A stretch of DNA of 64,000 nucleotides from Nocardia sienata NBRC 100364 (lineage in GTDB: Bacteria; Actinomycetota; Actinomycetes; Mycobacteriales; Mycobacteriaceae): NCBI RefSeq assembly GCF_001613205.1, contig NZ_BDBX01000021.1:1-64000 (forward strand), given 5' to 3'. Within the stretch, counting starts at the first letter, position 1, and each line of letters opens with the position of its first letter. Positions 26,236 to 34,135 of the stretch are shown here, one piece after another. The notes under the pieces are model-generated. The model was not told the origin of the DNA. It saw nothing but the letters and a program-made list of their open reading frames with translations, and ran no database searches. Position numbers and translations under genes: made by a program.

Positions 26236-26829
26236 TCAGTTCGACGACTGCGGGTAGATCATAATCGCACTCCGGTACAGCACCTGCCCGACCGCGGCTT
26301 CCTTTTTGCCCGATTCGCCGAAATCCTCGAAGGAGAGCCGGGTGCCGTCCGCGGCGGCATAGTCGTGATAGGCGACAGTGCCCGAGGGGGTGAGGCCGGT
26401 GGTCGCCTCGCTGACGTACTGGGCGCGTCCCGACTCGTCGAGCCGGAACGTCTTCCCGTCGTGCTCGATCTCATCCCCGCCCGCGGCCGGGACCCCGGGT
26501 GTCTCGGTCCAGAGCACCAGCTCGAGATCCGGGTCCTCCTCCACCGACAACCATTTGCGGCTGCCGCCGGCGGTATCCAGTAGATGCTCACTCCACTGGT
26601 ACCCACCCTCTTTCAGACGGAGGGAGCCACGGACGGTGTAGGTCTGGCCGAAGATATCGAGGATATCCCCCGCCTTCAGCGCCCGCGGATCACCGCGCAG
26701 CGCATCGGAATCCTTGTCGGCGAACGGATCGGCGGGGCCGGTTGCGGCAGCGGGCTCGTTCTTCTTCCGTACCAACAACAACAGCGCGACTCCCGCTACA
26801 ACGAGCGCGACGACGAGCAGTACGAGCAA
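26236..26829 (-). CDS. DUF4178 protein with N-terminal membrane anchor
   Basis: The 197-aa protein has one N-terminal transmembrane helix (about 1-20) and a DUF4178-like soluble domain (ALKAGDILDIFGQTYTVRGSL; RKWLSVEEDPDLELVLW; GKTFRLDESGRAQY). The TTG at 26829 is the first standard start codon, but the best ribosome site, AGGGAGG, lies about 17 nt upstream of it. It sits 5 nt before an in-frame ATC at 26839-26841, so a rare ATC start or a slightly different start is possible. It heads the operon with DUF4247, DUF350 and the speE-like gene. Function unknown. Confidence 0.82.
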   Translation of the reverse strand: MLVLLVVALVVAGVALLLLVRKKNEPAAATGPADPFADKDSDALRGDPRALKAGDILDIFGQTYTVRGSLRLKEGGYQWSEHLLDTAGGSRKWLSVEEDPDLELVLWTETPGVPAAGGDEIEHDGKTFRLDESGRAQYVSEATTGLTPSGTVAYHDYAAADGTRLSFEDFGESGKKEAAVGQVLYRSAIMIYPQSSN

Positions 26830-26934
26830 CAGCGCGTTGATGACAGCCTCCCTCTGATGATCTCAGCGGAGAGTAACACCCACCCCGGCACGTTCCGGTC
26901 GGCCGAGCGCGAACTACGCGCCCGGCCGGTCGGA

Positions 26935-29157
26935 TCATATCGCCTTGGGTTCTTGCGGCGCCTGGACCGACGGTGGCGCCTGCGGCGTGGACATGGTGAC
27001 CTCCGGTTTGGGCAGGCCCGGCGGCGCGGCCGGCTGCTGCGCGTCCGCCTCGCCCAGCCCCTGTGGGCGGAGGAACCCTACGAATTTCCCGTGACCGAGG
27101 TTGTCGAGATCGCCGTTCTGCTCGAGCCGGACCAGCTGACCGTCCTTCCAGTACTGCGGACCCGACCCGTCGTTGAACACGACGGCGCTGTGGTTCTCCC
27201 ACCGGACCACGTCACCGGTGCGCAACTCTCCCTCGGCGGTTTTCCAGGTACCACCCATGTCCTGGGATGCCTGCGTACCCTCATAGGCGGTGAACGCATT
27301 GAGCGCCGAATTCCCCGCCTGTCGTGTCAGCGCCTCGGCTGCCGCCTGTGGCACAGGGACCGTGCCCTTACCGTCTGGCGCCTTGTAGCCCTCGTACGGC
27401 TTGTAGTCGACCGACGCACCGGGCGTCATCACTACCGGCGGAGTACCGGTATCGGTAGGCGCGGTGACAGCCGGCTGCACGCCGGGCCCCTGATCGGTAG
27501 GTCCAGGAGCAACGCCCGGCGACGCCTGGCCGGGAGCGGGAACCTCGCGACCCCGGCCGCGGGGATCGTCCTTGCCCTTGTCCTTGTCGTCCTTGTCGCC
27601 ACCGTCATTACCCGGCTGGTTCCCACCGTTCGCCATTTGGGAAAGCAAGGGGAGCATCGCGAGGCTGCTCATATCCGGACTGCCGCTCGCCGCGGGCTGC
27701 ACAGCGGGTTGGACAGCGGGCTGAGCCTGGGTGGCGCCACCGGAACTCTGGTTACCGGCGACGGGTTGCCCGGTCACGCCGGACGGTGACTTCTCCCCGT
27801 CGGTACCAGGGGTTTCGGTACCATCCGTCGGCTTCTTGGTCGAATCGCCCAGAATCTGGTCGTACTGCTTGTTCAAGTCCTTCAGCGCGTCATCGGCGTT
27901 GACCGGAGTCGCGGGAGGTGTGGTTGTAGTCGGAGGAGGCGTAGTCGTAGTCGGAGGAGGCGTAGTCGTAGTCGGAGGAGGCGTAGTCGTAGTCGGAGGA
28001 GGTGTGGTCGTAGTCGGAGGAGGCGTAGTCTTATCCCCGGGATCTTCCTCTTCCTTCTTCTTCTTGGGATCTTTCTTCTCCGGCGGCTTTTCCGATTCCG
28101 GGTCGTTCCCTCGGTGCCATTTTTTGTCGTCAACCAGATGCCCGTACCTATCCGCATCTTTCTCGGCTAGCTTCTGCATCTTGTCGGCGTATTCATCGAC
28201 GAGCTTCGCACAGCCCTCGACACCGTCGGCAATAATTCGGAACAGGGGCGCTTCTTCGACCAGGTGCTGAATACCTACCTGAGAAAGGTCCAAATCATCG
28301 TCGGCATCATCGATCGGCTTCTCCAGCTCATCGTTCACCCCGATCAAACTTCGGGCGATTGCCTCATTCGCCGCCGAAATTTTATCTACCATTCCTTTGA
28401 AGGTGGTGTGATTGTAGTCGTCGATCACCAAGACGTCCGTCCCGAAGCTCTTGTCGACGTCCATCCAGGCTTCCTTCATTGTCACCAACTCGGCCTTCAG
28501 TGTCCCTTCGGCCTCATATGATTTCCCCGCCGCGTCGTGAAGCCTCTTTATGAATTCATCGTCCAGGCCGTCATCCAGTATCTTCTTGTCACCCTTCGGA
28601 TCCTGGAGGAATTTGGGCTTATTTATATCTCCGGTACCTATTTGATGGGTCAAGTAATTGAGTTCACGATTTGCCCGCTCGATGGCCAAAACAAGATATC
28701 GAGACGGCTTCACTCCACCAGTCCCGACAGGTGTTTCAATTCTCAGCCAAGAATTGTCATATTTTCCGTCTTTAGTGGTTAGCTCGACAAATGTGCCGTC
28801 ATCTTTGATGAGATTGTCGGAGTCTTTTGGCTTGTAGTCGGGACCAAAGGTATCGAGGAGCGATTTAGGATCATCACCCTTTTTTCGATCGTCCTTATCG
28901 ATCTTGTAAGTTACATCCAACCAAAGGAAGCCGTGATGATCGGCGTCGACTCCGTATGCTTCGCCGTCAGCAGTAACGATACTGTCGAGATCGTCCGGCC
29001 CGTCCCACGATCCATGCTTTCTCGGTGCGGCATCACCCCACGGATCAGCCTCGTAGAGCACGACACCATCGTCGCCCTGGGTGTAGTAAAAGCCCGTTTT
29101 GGGTGGATGGTCCTGTTTTTCAAAACCATCCTTGCTATAAACATAGTAGTCGGTCAT
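26935..29157 (-). CDS. Large low-complexity protein, probable type VII-exported factor with NlpC/CHAP-like end
   Basis: The 740-aa protein is modular. Residues 1-145 are acidic and Trp/Tyr-containing (QGDDGVVLYEADPWGD). Residues 150-340 are helical, like EspA/EspB-type substrates. Residues 350-375 are Lys/Glu-rich, and 377-417 form a Thr/Pro repeat. A long Pro/Gly/Ala-rich linker leads to a compact end domain at about 600-700 (GELRTGDVVRWENHSAVVF). That domain resembles the strand and His of NlpC/P60 or CHAP peptidases, but the only Cys in the protein is Cys316, outside it, so it cannot be an active cysteine peptidase. There is no signal peptide. The coding sequence beyond about 28250 is visibly AT-richer than the rest of the window. 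Export is inferred. Confidence 0.75.
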   Translation of the reverse strand: MTDYYVYSKDGFEKQDHPPKTGFYYTQGDDGVVLYEADPWGDAAPRKHGSWDGPDDLDSIVTADGEAYGVDADHHGFLWLDVTYKIDKDDRKKGDDPKSLLDTFGPDYKPKDSDNLIKDDGTFVELTTKDGKYDNSWLRIETPVGTGGVKPSRYLVLAIERANRELNYLTHQIGTGDINKPKFLQDPKGDKKILDDGLDDEFIKRLHDAAGKSYEAEGTLKAELVTMKEAWMDVDKSFGTDVLVIDDYNHTTFKGMVDKISAANEAIARSLIGVNDELEKPIDDADDDLDLSQVGIQHLVEEAPLFRIIADGVEGCAKLVDEYADKMQKLAEKDADRYGHLVDDKKWHRGNDPESEKPPEKKDPKKKKEEEDPGDKTTPPPTTTTPPPTTTTPPPTTTTPPPTTTTPPPTTTTPPATPVNADDALKDLNKQYDQILGDSTKKPTDGTETPGTDGEKSPSGVTGQPVAGNQSSGGATQAQPAVQPAVQPAASGSPDMSSLAMLPLLSQMANGGNQPGNDGGDKDDKDKGKDDPRGRGREVPAPGQASPGVAPGPTDQGPGVQPAVTAPTDTGTPPVVMTPGASVDYKPYEGYKAPDGKGTVPVPQAAAEALTRQAGNSALNAFTAYEGTQASQDMGGTWKTAEGELRTGDVVRWENHSAVVFNDGSGPQYWKDGQLVRLEQNGDLDNLGHGKFVGFLRPQGLGEADAQQPAAPPGLPKPEVTMSTPQAPPSVQAPQEPKAI
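27914..28030 (-). repeat. 21-bp tandem repeat coding for a Thr/Pro heptad
   Basis: About five and a half copies of a 21-bp unit (GGAGGAGGCGTAGTCGTAGTC on the plus strand, one base over the quoting limit here so read as GGAGGAGG plus CGTAGTCGTAGTC) encode repeating TTTTPPP inside the large secreted protein. Copies differ by single bases. Copy number is likely to vary between strains. Confidence 0.85.
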
Positions 29158-29279
29158 ACACCCTGCTCGATACTGAGGATTCCATCGGTTGCGCCACCAT
29201 CACCCGAATTCAGAGCCAGTGAATCATGGCCCCGGCAACCGCTACGACCAGCCGGCCGCGCACACGCAGGTGCACTGCG

Positions 29280-29597
29280 TCAAACCTCGCCCGATTCCTG
29301 TCTGACGTCGGCGCGCCCCTGAAGATCGACGTGCTCGAAGTTCGTCGCTGCAGCGTTACCGATGTCCCCTGCTCCCTGCTGTGCGTCGGCCGTGGCTGTC
29401 CAGCCGTTGGTACGCGCGAGCCGCTTCTTACGGGCCGCAACGGCATACGCGTGAACACCGTAACCCGCCCCTTCGTAGAGCTGAGCCTCCCAGTCCTGAT
29501 CATCCTTGGACTTGTCGCGGAGCGGGGAGACGCCATCGAGTGTCCGACCCGCTCGACCACGTACATCGTCCGGCCGCTGCTTGAAGACATCGTCCAT
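29280..29597 (-). CDS. Small hypothetical protein of the secretion-like cluster
   Basis: The 105-aa charged protein starts at ATG 29597 (MDDVFKQRPDDVRGRAGRTL) with GGAAAGGA upstream; the open frame before that looks non-coding. It is hydrophilic and has no membrane segment, and residues 35-50 (YEGAGYGVHAYAVAARKKR) could form a helix. I recognise no family. It lies between the large repeat protein (122 bp) and two YbaB-like genes (123 bp), on the same strand. In other actinobacteria the same position is taken by small partners of exported proteins, but that role is inferred. Confidence 0.6.
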   Translation of the reverse strand: MDDVFKQRPDDVRGRAGRTLDGVSPLRDKSKDDQDWEAQLYEGAGYGVHAYAVAARKKRLARTNGWTATADAQQGAGDIGNAAATNFEHVDLQGRADVRQESGEV

Positions 29598-29720
29598 GGC
29601 GCCGAATCCTTTCCCGATCAGAGCTACTCGGACTATTTTCGTGCATCCCCATAGCTGGGAGCATGATAATCCGAGAGCCCATGACGAAACGCCTGGATGT
29701 TGCCTGCCCATAGGAATGAC

Positions 29721-30059
29721 TCAGAAGCCGTCCCCGAATTCCGCCTTCTCCGCGTGCTGGTAAGCAACCTCGTTCGGGAGCCCCAGAGTATCCGCAACGT
29801 GCGGCAGAACCCCTCGCTCCAGCAAGATCGTTCGGCGCCCCACCTCTGATTTCATACGAGCGAGACGAGCGACTCGAACAAGTTCCGCCGCCAGCCACGC
29901 GTCCGTATTGTCCATAATCGACTCTCCGAGATGCAGACCTATTATCACCCCGGCCGTGTTGCAGGCGACGCCGACCGAATAGTCCGAATTGAAGACCTCG
30001 TAAATCTGCTGGCCCCGATTCCCGGGCGACGATACCCCTTCGTCATCTGCAGTGCTCAT
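29721..30059 (-). CDS. YbaB/EbfC-like protein (variant)
   Basis: The 112-aa protein starts at ATG 30059 (MSTADDEGVSSPGNRG). Its core YSVGVACNTAGVIIGLHLGES and following helices (AWLAAELVRVARLARMKSE) resemble the strand-helix pattern of YbaB/EbfC DNA-binding proteins that occur next to actinobacterial ESX genes. YbaB proteins bind DNA as dimers; the ones near type VII genes have no established job. It begins 43 bp after the next upstream gene, another YbaB-like protein, so the two are probably paralogous partners of one operon. Assignment is by pattern only. Confidence 0.6.
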   Translation of the reverse strand: MSTADDEGVSSPGNRGQQIYEVFNSDYSVGVACNTAGVIIGLHLGESIMDNTDAWLAAELVRVARLARMKSEVGRRTILLERGVLPHVADTLGLPNEVAYQHAEKAEFGDGF

Positions 30060-30102
30060 AGCCGACACAACGCGGACGCTGCACGGGACCATACCCGCCT
30101 GG

Positions 30103-30438
30103 TCAACGACGCCTCGGCACCCATGAAACCTGCGGTATGTCCGGCCAAGCCGCCTCCTGGATGGTCTGCTTGTGCTGGCGGGCAGCATCGATGGTGCTCT
30201 CGTTGATGGCGGCCATGATGTCGGCCGCCAGTACGCGGCTGTTCGCAAAATGCGCGATCGTACCCGGCGCAATGTACATGTCGGTCAACCTGAACATCCC
30301 GTCTACTTCCGGGATCACTCGGCCGCTGGGGGACGGCCGCCTGGCGCGGATGCGGTCGACCTGCTCCAGCATGTCATCGGTCGCTTGGACCAATGCGCGT
30401 GCCAGGGCCAGCGCCTCGACAGTTTTGGGATGCCTCAC
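30103..30438 (-). CDS. YbaB/EbfC-like protein
   Basis: The 111-aa protein starts at GTG 30438, chosen because CGGAGG lies 6 nt upstream; the longer frame to 30651 has an unnatural N-terminus. It opens with a long helix (VEALALARALVQATDDMLEQVDRIRA). Then comes the YbaB-like core (PEVDGMFRLTDMYIAPGTIA; ADIMAAINESTIDAARQHKQ), the typical helix, beta strand, helix order of YbaB. It would be a small cytoplasmic DNA-binding or chaperone-like protein. It is the first gene of the minus-strand run 30438-26935. Confidence 0.7.
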   Translation of the reverse strand: MRHPKTVEALALARALVQATDDMLEQVDRIRARRPSPSGRVIPEVDGMFRLTDMYIAPGTIAHFANSRVLAADIMAAINESTIDAARQHKQTIQEAAWPDIPQVSWVPRRR

Positions 30439-31068
30439 CGCGAGCCTCCGGAACAGGCACTCCATTGCCGAGAGGACAACACGCCGTCGCCGCCCGACAC
30501 GATCGCTTCTTCGAAGCTCCGGCCCTCCGCACAGTGCTGCCGAGCCTGCCATGAGAACTGCCGCAACATTCCTCCTCCCATCGACAGCGCCGACCCAGCG
30601 TTCCATACCATCCGACGAATTATCACAGGTGGGAAAGACAACCACAACCACTCCGAGTGGTGCAGCTCAGCGGACAGAGTGCCGACTGCATCCCAGCAGC
30701 ACGTAGCGCTCACCGCGCCCCGAGCCGGTACGCCGCGCCATCCGAAACTCCGCGTCGCTACACCACAAACGTTAAGTTTGCCGAAGCAGTCGGCCGAGAA
30801 GCCCATCCTCGATACGAAATAACGCAAGACAGCTCTGACCCCTCAGCAGCCGCTGCCATGGCGTCCACCGCACAGGTGGAACTTTGATGCCGGCTCCCAA
30901 GCCCATGCGCGGGCTAGGCTAATACATGGCCCACATCGGTGGTCCGGGTGAAAAACGGAACGGGCCGCGGCGACAGTGACTGTCGGTTTCCTTCCGGCGA
31001 CGCGGTCGTCCGATGGCGCGTTCGGTGGCACCTCCGCGATTCCGAACCGACGCACTTCTCGGTCTCGG
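30439..31068. other. Intergenic stretch, no convincing gene
   Basis: About 630 bp between the YbaB-like gene and the ABC permease. Open frames on both strands have odd composition (rich in Cys, Trp, Ser and Arg). A minus-strand frame at 30435-30827 happens to overlap the YbaB start by GTGA, but its product does not look like a protein. The region is AT-richer than the flanks and probably holds the promoter of the minus-strand cluster. Confidence 0.45.
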
Positions 31069-31761
31069 TCAGGCCGTCGCGCGACGAATGACGACCCGGG
31101 CACCGATCAGTGCGGCCAGGGCGAGCACGGCCGGTAGCACCACCATCACCACCACCCTGGGCGCGTCGGCGAACCCGGAACCCACTGCGGGCCACCACCT
31201 CTGCCAGGTCACCAGGATGGCGATGAGCCCGCCGGCGACCAGGAAGACCGCACCGGCCGTGTAGAGGCCGGTGACCCGCCAGCGCTGGTAGACCGCGCCC
31301 AGGAACAGACTGACACTCGCGACCAGGCCCAGGAAAGCCGCGTAGGTGGCCAGCTGTGTCAGCCGGTTGTCGGTGAAATGCGACGGAAGACCGAACATCT
31401 CCATCCGCACACCCCAGCCGTCGGTGTGGTCCTCGACGACGGCCAGAATCCACAACAGCAGCGATATGACAGCGACCTGCACCGCGCCCACCAGCACGGT
31501 GGCATTGAAGAAATCACGGCGGGTGACGCCGAGGCCGAGAGCGAAGGGAAAGGTCTGGGTCATCGCGCCCATGTAGAAGGCCATGGTCACGCCCAGAATC
31601 GAGTAGATACTGCCGGTCGTGTTCGAGTCGGTGGCGTCGATGAGGGCGAAGATCACCCATGGGATCATGAAGGCGGCGACCAGGATCCCCAGCGGCCAGG
31701 CGATCAGCAGCGGCCAGGCCACGGTGTGGATCCGGGACACTTGCAGAGCGCGGGCGATCAT
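31069..31761 (-). CDS. ABC transporter permease-type membrane protein
   Basis: The 230-aa protein has about six predicted transmembrane helices (for example HTVAWPLLIAWPLGILVAAF; VGAVQVAVISLLLWILAVVE; PRVVVMVVLPAVLALAALIGA). It is encoded last in a three-gene operon behind a GntR regulator and an ABC ATPase, with a 4-bp ATGA overlap (31758-31761) to the ATPase. This layout is that of the GntR/YtrA-type ABC exporters, whose substrates are often antibiotics or envelope stress compounds. The substrate is not predictable here. Confidence 0.82.
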   Translation of the reverse strand: MIARALQVSRIHTVAWPLLIAWPLGILVAAFMIPWVIFALIDATDSNTTGSIYSILGVTMAFYMGAMTQTFPFALGLGVTRRDFFNATVLVGAVQVAVISLLLWILAVVEDHTDGWGVRMEMFGLPSHFTDNRLTQLATYAAFLGLVASVSLFLGAVYQRWRVTGLYTAGAVFLVAGGLIAILVTWQRWWPAVGSGFADAPRVVVMVVLPAVLALAALIGARVVIRRATA

Positions 31762-32675
31762 GAGTTCTCCTTGCCGTGCAGAGGTGTGGTTTCGACGATG
31801 AATTGCTGCAGCGAGACCGGTTCCACCAGCAGTCCGAGGGTCTGGGCGTTCCGGGTGTCGGTGGCGTTGTCGGTGGTGCGCAGCAGTACCCGGCTCTGGG
31901 TTCCCAGCGATTCGCGACGCAGTTCCGTTCTACCGGCGACGAAACGATCGATATCGGACGTCGGTCCGGAGACCGTGAGGGCGCCGTCGCGCAGCTCGTC
32001 GGCGGACGCGTCGGCGACGAGCCGGCCGCGGTCGATGAGCAGCACGTGCTCGAGCAGGTCGGCGACCTCGTCGATGAGATGTGTGGAAAGCACTACCGTG
32101 CGCGGGTGTTCGGTGTAGTCGGCGAGCAGCCGGTCGTAGAAGAGCTGCCGGGCCACGGCGTCCAGGCCGAGGTACGGTTCGTCGAAGAAGGTCAGGGGGG
32201 CGCGGGAGGCGAGACCGACGATCACCCCGAGCGCGGAGGTCATCCCGCGGGAAAGCTTCTTCACTTTGCGGTCGGCGGGCAGATCGAAATCGCGTACGAG
32301 TTCGCGGGCGAAATCCTCGTCCCAGTTCGGGAGCAGGTGCCGCGCGGCGCTCAGCACGTGCTTGACCTTGTAATCGGCCGGATAGGCCTGGCTCTCCTTG
32401 ATGAACGACACCGATCGCAGTACCTCGGAATTCTCGTGCGGCACCGCGCCGTTGATCCGGACCTCCCCGGATGTCTGGAACATCTGGCCGGTGAGCACCT
32501 GCATGAGGGTCGTCTTGCCGGCGCCGTTGCGGCCGAGCAGACCGTAGACGGTGTTCTCGCGCAGATCGAAGGTCACATCGTCGAGCGCGGTGACCGAACC
32601 GAAGCGCATGGTCACCCCGCGGGCTCGGGCCAGTACGGCATTGTCGAGTGCCGGATCTATGAAGGTGGTGCTCAC
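31758..32675 (-). CDS. ABC transporter ATP-binding protein
   Basis: The 305-aa ATPase has Walker A GRNGAGKTT (about residues 49-57), an LSRGM signature, Walker B TFFDEPYLGLD and the switch His in STHLID. About 80 residues follow the switch His, as in drug-export type ABC proteins. It overlaps the permease gene downstream and the GntR gene upstream (32672-32675), each by 4 bp, so the three proteins are co-translated. Function: powers the transporter formed with the adjacent membrane protein. Confidence 0.92.
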   Translation of the reverse strand: MSTTFIDPALDNAVLARARGVTMRFGSVTALDDVTFDLRENTVYGLLGRNGAGKTTLMQVLTGQMFQTSGEVRINGAVPHENSEVLRSVSFIKESQAYPADYKVKHVLSAARHLLPNWDEDFARELVRDFDLPADRKVKKLSRGMTSALGVIVGLASRAPLTFFDEPYLGLDAVARQLFYDRLLADYTEHPRTVVLSTHLIDEVADLLEHVLLIDRGRLVADASADELRDGALTVSGPTSDIDRFVAGRTELRRESLGTQSRVLLRTTDNATDTRNAQTLGLLVEPVSLQQFIVETTPLHGKENS

Positions 32676-33034
32676 CGGGTCCCCTCCCGCTGGTCGAGCA
32701 GGGTCTTGAGTTCTTCGATGCCCATACCGAGTTTGTCCGCTTCGGCGATGAGCGGGTCGATGTACTGCTGGGCGAATCGCTCCTTGCGCCGCAGCCGCAA
32801 CGCACCGCGCGCACCGGCGGTGACGAACATGCCGATCCCTCGTTTCTTGTACAGAATCCCGTCCGACACCAGCTGGTTCAGGCCTTTGGCCGCTGTCGCG
32901 GGGTTGATCCGATGGAAGGCCGCGAGCTCGTTCGACGACGGTGCCTGCGCCTCTTCGGGAAGCGATCCGTCGATGATCGAGTTCTCGACCATCTCGGCGA
33001 TCTGCAGGAAGAGCGGCTTACCGTCCGCGAGCAA
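32672..33034 (-). CDS. GntR-family (YtrA-type) transcriptional regulator
   Basis: The 120-aa protein has an N-terminal winged-helix domain (PLFLQIAEMVENSIIDGSL; APSSNELAAFHRINPATAAKGLNQL; GILYKKRGIGMFV) and only a short helical tail, the size of YtrA-subfamily GntR repressors. It starts at TTG 33034, 25 bp downstream of a perfect inverted repeat at 33059-33084 that is the likely autoregulatory operator. YtrA proteins repress ABC export operons until an antibiotic or envelope signal arrives; the inducer is unknown. Confidence 0.9.
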   Translation of the reverse strand: MLADGKPLFLQIAEMVENSIIDGSLPEEAQAPSSNELAAFHRINPATAAKGLNQLVSDGILYKKRGIGMFVTAGARGALRLRRKERFAQQYIDPLIAEADKLGMGIEELKTLLDQREGTR

Positions 33035-33058
33035 AGGCCCTCACCCCCGTTGGCCAAG

Positions 33059-33084
33059 TGGTTCACTACTCATGTAATGAACCA
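33059..33084 (-). promoter_or_regulatory. Predicted operator of the GntR-ABC operon
   Basis: TGGTTCA (33059-33065) and TGAACCA (33078-33084) are perfect 7-bp arms with a 12-bp spacer, just upstream of the regulator start. This spacing fits a GntR dimer site, and a -10-like element lies inside the spacer. Confidence 0.7.
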
Positions 33085-33276
33085 TAGAGCCTGACCCGGC
33101 TGCCGCGCAAGACCGAGCCGGCCGCGAGCGCACACGCCACTCCGCCGGCACCCGCGCAGCGACGACGACAGCAGCCGAATCCACACCGGTAAACCGCTGT
33201 GATCAGTCAGGCGAAGCACACCATCCGGTCGCGCGATCCGGCTGCGGCGTCGGCACCACGGAGTAGATTCGCCGGC

Positions 33277-33501
33277 GTGACCACCGAGGATCGTGGACCC
33301 GTTTTCGACGGGGTGAAAATCGGCAGGCCGGCGACCGGCGCGTTGATCGAGGCGGGATACCGGACGATCGGCGATCTGCCAGAACGCCTGGCCGAATTGC
33401 TCGCGCTGCACGGCGTAGGACCGCGGGCGATAGCTCTGCTCACCGAGGCACGCCGCACGGTCGCGCCGGATGTGGCCGGGATACTGCCGAACGATCGGTG
33501 A
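33277..33501 (+). CDS. Small helix-hairpin-helix protein
   Basis: The GTG at 33277 is preceded by TAGATT (33264-33269) with a 7-nt gap, a leaderless start. The 74-aa product contains ATGALIEAGYRTIGDLPERLAELLALHGVGPRAIALL, quoted in parts as GYRTIGDLPER and LHGVGPRAIALL. This is a helix-hairpin-helix arrangement, as in the RNA polymerase alpha C-terminal domain and small HhH proteins. Predicted to bind DNA non-specifically. It stands alone, between divergent neighbours. The frame upstream of 33277 lacks coding character. Confidence 0.72.
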   Translation: MTTEDRGPVFDGVKIGRPATGALIEAGYRTIGDLPERLAELLALHGVGPRAIALLTEARRTVAPDVAGILPNDR

Positions 33502-33591
33502 GGTCACGTGGCCGGGAACGCCGGCCGGGGCAGCCGTCCGTACTGCGCGGACGACCGAAACGGCAGCGGCGGAGACGATCCGTTGACCGCT

Positions 33592-33963
33592 TCAGCAAGT
33601 GCGCCGGTAAGAGAGATCCGGCCACGGCGGTCGCCGCAGCACCGCGAGAGCGGCGATCACGGCGGCGAGCAACCCGATCCATTCCCCCAACTGCGCTATC
33701 CGATTGACGTCCACCGCCGGGACCCACCTGGCGGCACCGTCACGGACCACGAAGATTCCCGCCGGTCGCATCGCCGAACCGGGAAAGCTACCGCGGCGCG
33801 AGACGGTGATGACGATGGCACCGTCCGCTGTCTCGAACGGTTCCCCGTACACCGGCGCGCTGTCCACCTCGGCCGCACCCGATCGTTGCCGAATCACCAT
33901 GTGTACAACTCCGATCCTTCGCGCCGGCGCGCACCCGGCCATGGTGTCCACCGTATTGCGCAC
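33592..33963 (-). CDS. Hypothetical protein with C-terminal membrane helix
   Basis: The 123-aa protein starts at GTG 33963 (ATG 33900 is an alternative). It has a soluble beta-rich part (GAIVITVSRRGSFPG; AGIFVVRDGAARWVPAVDVNRI) followed by a transmembrane helix (LGEWIGLLAAVIAALAVL, about 92-110). The general form resembles actinobacterial GerW/YtfJ-like sporulation-associated membrane proteins, but the match is loose. No operon partners are apparent. Confidence 0.6.
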   Translation of the reverse strand: MRNTVDTMAGCAPARRIGVVHMVIRQRSGAAEVDSAPVYGEPFETADGAIVITVSRRGSFPGSAMRPAGIFVVRDGAARWVPAVDVNRIAQLGEWIGLLAAVIAALAVLRRPPWPDLSYRRTC

Positions 33964-34026
33964 TCACGGTCGGTGGATGAGCGCATGAGCGTAGTTCTCG
34001 TTGCCGGGAATGTCCGTAAATCGTGC

Positions 34027-34076
34027 TATAACGCACTGAGGTGCGGCTCCGAGCCGGGCAGGTTTCGCCCGGAGCC
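34027..34076 (+). promoter_or_regulatory. Promoter -10 and structured leader of the CHAP-domain gene
   Basis: TATAAC at 34027-34032 is a good -10 box. The expected leader of about 95 nt contains a GC-rich hairpin at 34045-34076 (CCGGGC pairing with GCCCGG, closed by GGCT and AGCC). It might be a terminator-like or regulatory stem. No known riboswitch was recognised. Confidence 0.4.
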
Positions 34077-34135
34077 GGTTCACACCGCGTGTTCGTTTGT
34101 CGTGGCTGTACGGCCGGCGCAGAGAGAAGCTTCCG

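Noticed and set aside
30435..30827. Minus-strand frame overlapping the YbaB-like start by GTGA
   Set aside because: The product is rich in Cys, Trp and Ser and shows no protein-like pattern; the overlap is likely chance because the YbaB start already has its own ribosome site.
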